6,832 nt of DNA from Gammaproteobacteria bacterium (GTDB taxonomy: Bacteria; Pseudomonadota; Gammaproteobacteria; Steroidobacterales; Steroidobacteraceae). A model generated the notes under the pieces. That model was not told the origin of the DNA and ran no database searches. It was given only the letters and a program-made list of their open reading frames with translations. The position numbers and the translations under genes are program-made. Shown piece after piece: positions 5,883 to 6,832 of the stretch (its first letter is position 1; every line of letters starts with the position of its first letter). The stretch is from contig JASHVF010000369.1 in the NCBI GenBank assembly GCA_030039615.1, positions 1 through 6,832 on the forward strand. Reading direction: 5' to 3'.

Positions 5883-6686
5883 TCAGCTCACCGTTTCCGC
5901 GCTGTAGCGCGCCAGCAATCCGCTGCGCACCGCGCCGCGGTAGACGCGCACGAAGTAGCAAGCCGCGAGTGCGATCTCGAGCACCGCGAGCGTCAGCGCC
6001 GCGAGCGCCGGCGCCAGCGCGAACGGCTGCCCCCGCAGCAGCGCGCGCATGCCCTCGAACACATAGGAGGGCGGCAGTGCGTGCGCGATGCCGCGCATCC
6101 ATCCCGGCAGAACGCTGAGCGGATAAAACACCGCGCAGAACGGCGACAGCAGCGCCGGGATCGGCCAGACCAGCCACTCGGAAGCGGGACCGAAGCGCAG
6201 CACCATGGCGCTCGCCAGGATGCCGAGCGCCACGCCGAATCCATAGAGCACGGCGAGGAACAGCAGCAGGTGCGCACCGAGCGCGATGAACGACAGACCG
6301 AACACCGGCACCGCGAGCGCCAACATGACCGCGAGCCCGACGACGCTGGTCGAGATGCTGGCGAGCACCAGCCCGCTCACGTACTCCGAAATCGTGAGCG
6401 GACTCGCGAACAGGTTGAGGAAATTGCGCGACCATACGTCCTCGAGAAACGCCGTGGTGAGTCCCTGCATCACGCGTCCGCACAGGTCCCAGAGCAGCAC
6501 CGCGCCGAGAAACACCGCCGTGAAGTTGATGCCGGCGGCGCTCACGGTGTTGAGAAAGCGCGAGATGAATCCCCACAGCACCATGTCGATCCCGACCCAG
6601 GCGAACATCGGCAGCGCGCGCACCGGGCTGCCGCGCAGCAGATACCATTGGCGCAGCAGAATGGCCGCCACCGGCTGCAGTCTCAC
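5883..6686 (-). CDS. ABC-2 type exporter permease
   Basis: This 267-residue inner-membrane protein is an ABC-2 family permease of the NodJ/DrrB kind, which pairs with a separate ATPase to export drugs, lipids or polysaccharides. Six hydrophobic segments are visible at about residues 28-47, 55-75, 105-130, 133-160, 170-193 and 224-247. The cytoplasmic stretch EDVWSRNFLNLFASPLT (residues 82-98) is the characteristic ABC-2 loop that couples to the ATPase. The segment around residues 175-215 (PxxxLSPFCAVFYPLSVLP, then LPPSYVFEGMR) is also typical. The start is GTG at 6684-6686, whose bases overlap the ATPase stop (GTGA), a standard coupled arrangement; a GGAG lies 8 bases before it. The next ATG would start at residue 27 and cut into the first membrane segment. 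The substrate cannot be told from sequence. It precedes the CBS genes by 95 bases and need not be functionally tied to them. Confidence 0.93.
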   Translation of the reverse strand: MRLQPVAAILLRQWYLLRGSPVRALPMFAWVGIDMVLWGFISRFLNTVSAAGINFTAVFLGAVLLWDLCGRVMQGLTTAFLEDVWSRNFLNLFASPLTISEYVSGLVLASISTSVVGLAVMLALAVPVFGLSFIALGAHLLLFLAVLYGFGVALGILASAMVLRFGPASEWLVWPIPALLSPFCAVFYPLSVLPGWMRGIAHALPPSYVFEGMRALLRGQPFALAPALAALTLAVLEIALAACYFVRVYRGAVRSGLLARYSAETVS

Positions 6687-6832
6687 GCGAGCCGCTCCGC
6701 GGGATGCGCCAGGGGCTCGCGCGCCAGACGGATGAAGAGCTCCTCGAGGTTGCGCACGCCGTGCTCGCGCGGCAAGGCGCGCGGATCGCCCGCGAGCAGG
6801 ATGCGCCCGTGCGACAGGAACAGCACGCGGTC
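6683..6832 (-). CDS. ABC exporter ATP-binding protein, C-terminal tail (5' end outside window)
   Basis: The reverse strand is open from base 6832 for 49 codons and ends in TGA at 6683-6685. It reads DRVLFLSHGRILLAGDP, then a short charged tail with NLEELFIRLAR and a final AERLA. This matches the end of ABC ATPase domains, just beyond the H-loop, where an aDRVxxLxxGRIxxxGxP strand pair is usual, followed by the LEExFxxL helix of drug- and polysaccharide-type exporters. The Walker A, signature and Walker B motifs lie outside the window and cannot be checked. The stop overlaps the permease GTG by two bases, so the two are almost certainly subunits of one exporter. Confidence 0.88.
   Translation of the reverse strand, partial: DRVLFLSHGRILLAGDPRALPREHGVRNLEELFIRLAREPLAHPAERLA
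6695..6698 (-). promoter_or_regulatory. Ribosome binding site supporting the permease GTG start
   Basis: GGAG on the - strand lies inside the ATPase coding end, 8 bases before the GTG at 6686. It supports that non-ATG start over the next in-frame ATG, which lies 26 codons further in. Confidence 0.5.

Noticed and set aside
5788..6648. N-terminal extension of the upstream CBS protein to a start at 6648
   Set aside because: The extra 287 codons overlap the ABC permease on the same strand in another frame and give arginine-rich nonsense. CBS homology begins exactly at the ATG at 5787, matching the paralogue.

Overview
This window comes from a GC-rich bacterial chromosome, most likely a proteobacterium. 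The best guess is a gammaproteobacterium, with a betaproteobacterium possible. The reasons are the very high G+C at third codon positions, a Tat-exported high-potential iron-sulfur protein (HiPIP, typical of purple and related respiratory Proteobacteria), and the family types of the other genes. Coding density is high. No rRNA, tRNA, CRISPR array, insertion sequence or phage gene was seen.

The left half reads on the + strand. It opens inside a GH67 alpha-glucuronidase (1-960, C-terminal part only), an enzyme of glucuronoxylan breakdown. After a 133-base gap comes a complete HiPIP (1094-1408) with a strong ribosome binding site and a twin-arginine signal. A Cys/Met-metabolism PLP enzyme resembling cystathionine gamma-synthase (1430-2560) follows 21 bases later. 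The + strand block ends in a 35-base convergent junction.

The right half reads on the - strand. In transcription order it holds the tail of an ABC exporter ATPase (6683-6832), its ABC-2 permease (5883-6686, stop and start codons overlapping), two related CBS-pair proteins (5338-5787 and 4866-5321), a short-type alpha-glucan phosphorylase (3136-4824) and a stand-alone response-regulator receiver protein (2596-3036). The CBS-CBS-glgP stretch is tightly spaced (16 and 41 bases) and is probably one operon. The receiver gene lies 99 bases further down, behind an AT-rich spacer with overlapping inverted repeats, so it may have its own promoter.

Functionally the window is mostly ordinary metabolism: xylan side-chain removal, periplasmic electron transfer, transsulfuration, glycogen or maltodextrin phosphorolysis, and export of an unknown substrate. 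Nothing here is clearly an undescribed system. The most interesting points are two putative adenylate-sensing CBS proteins sitting directly ahead of a glucan phosphorylase, the dyad in front of the receiver gene, and short GC-rich palindromes right after three of the - strand stop codons.
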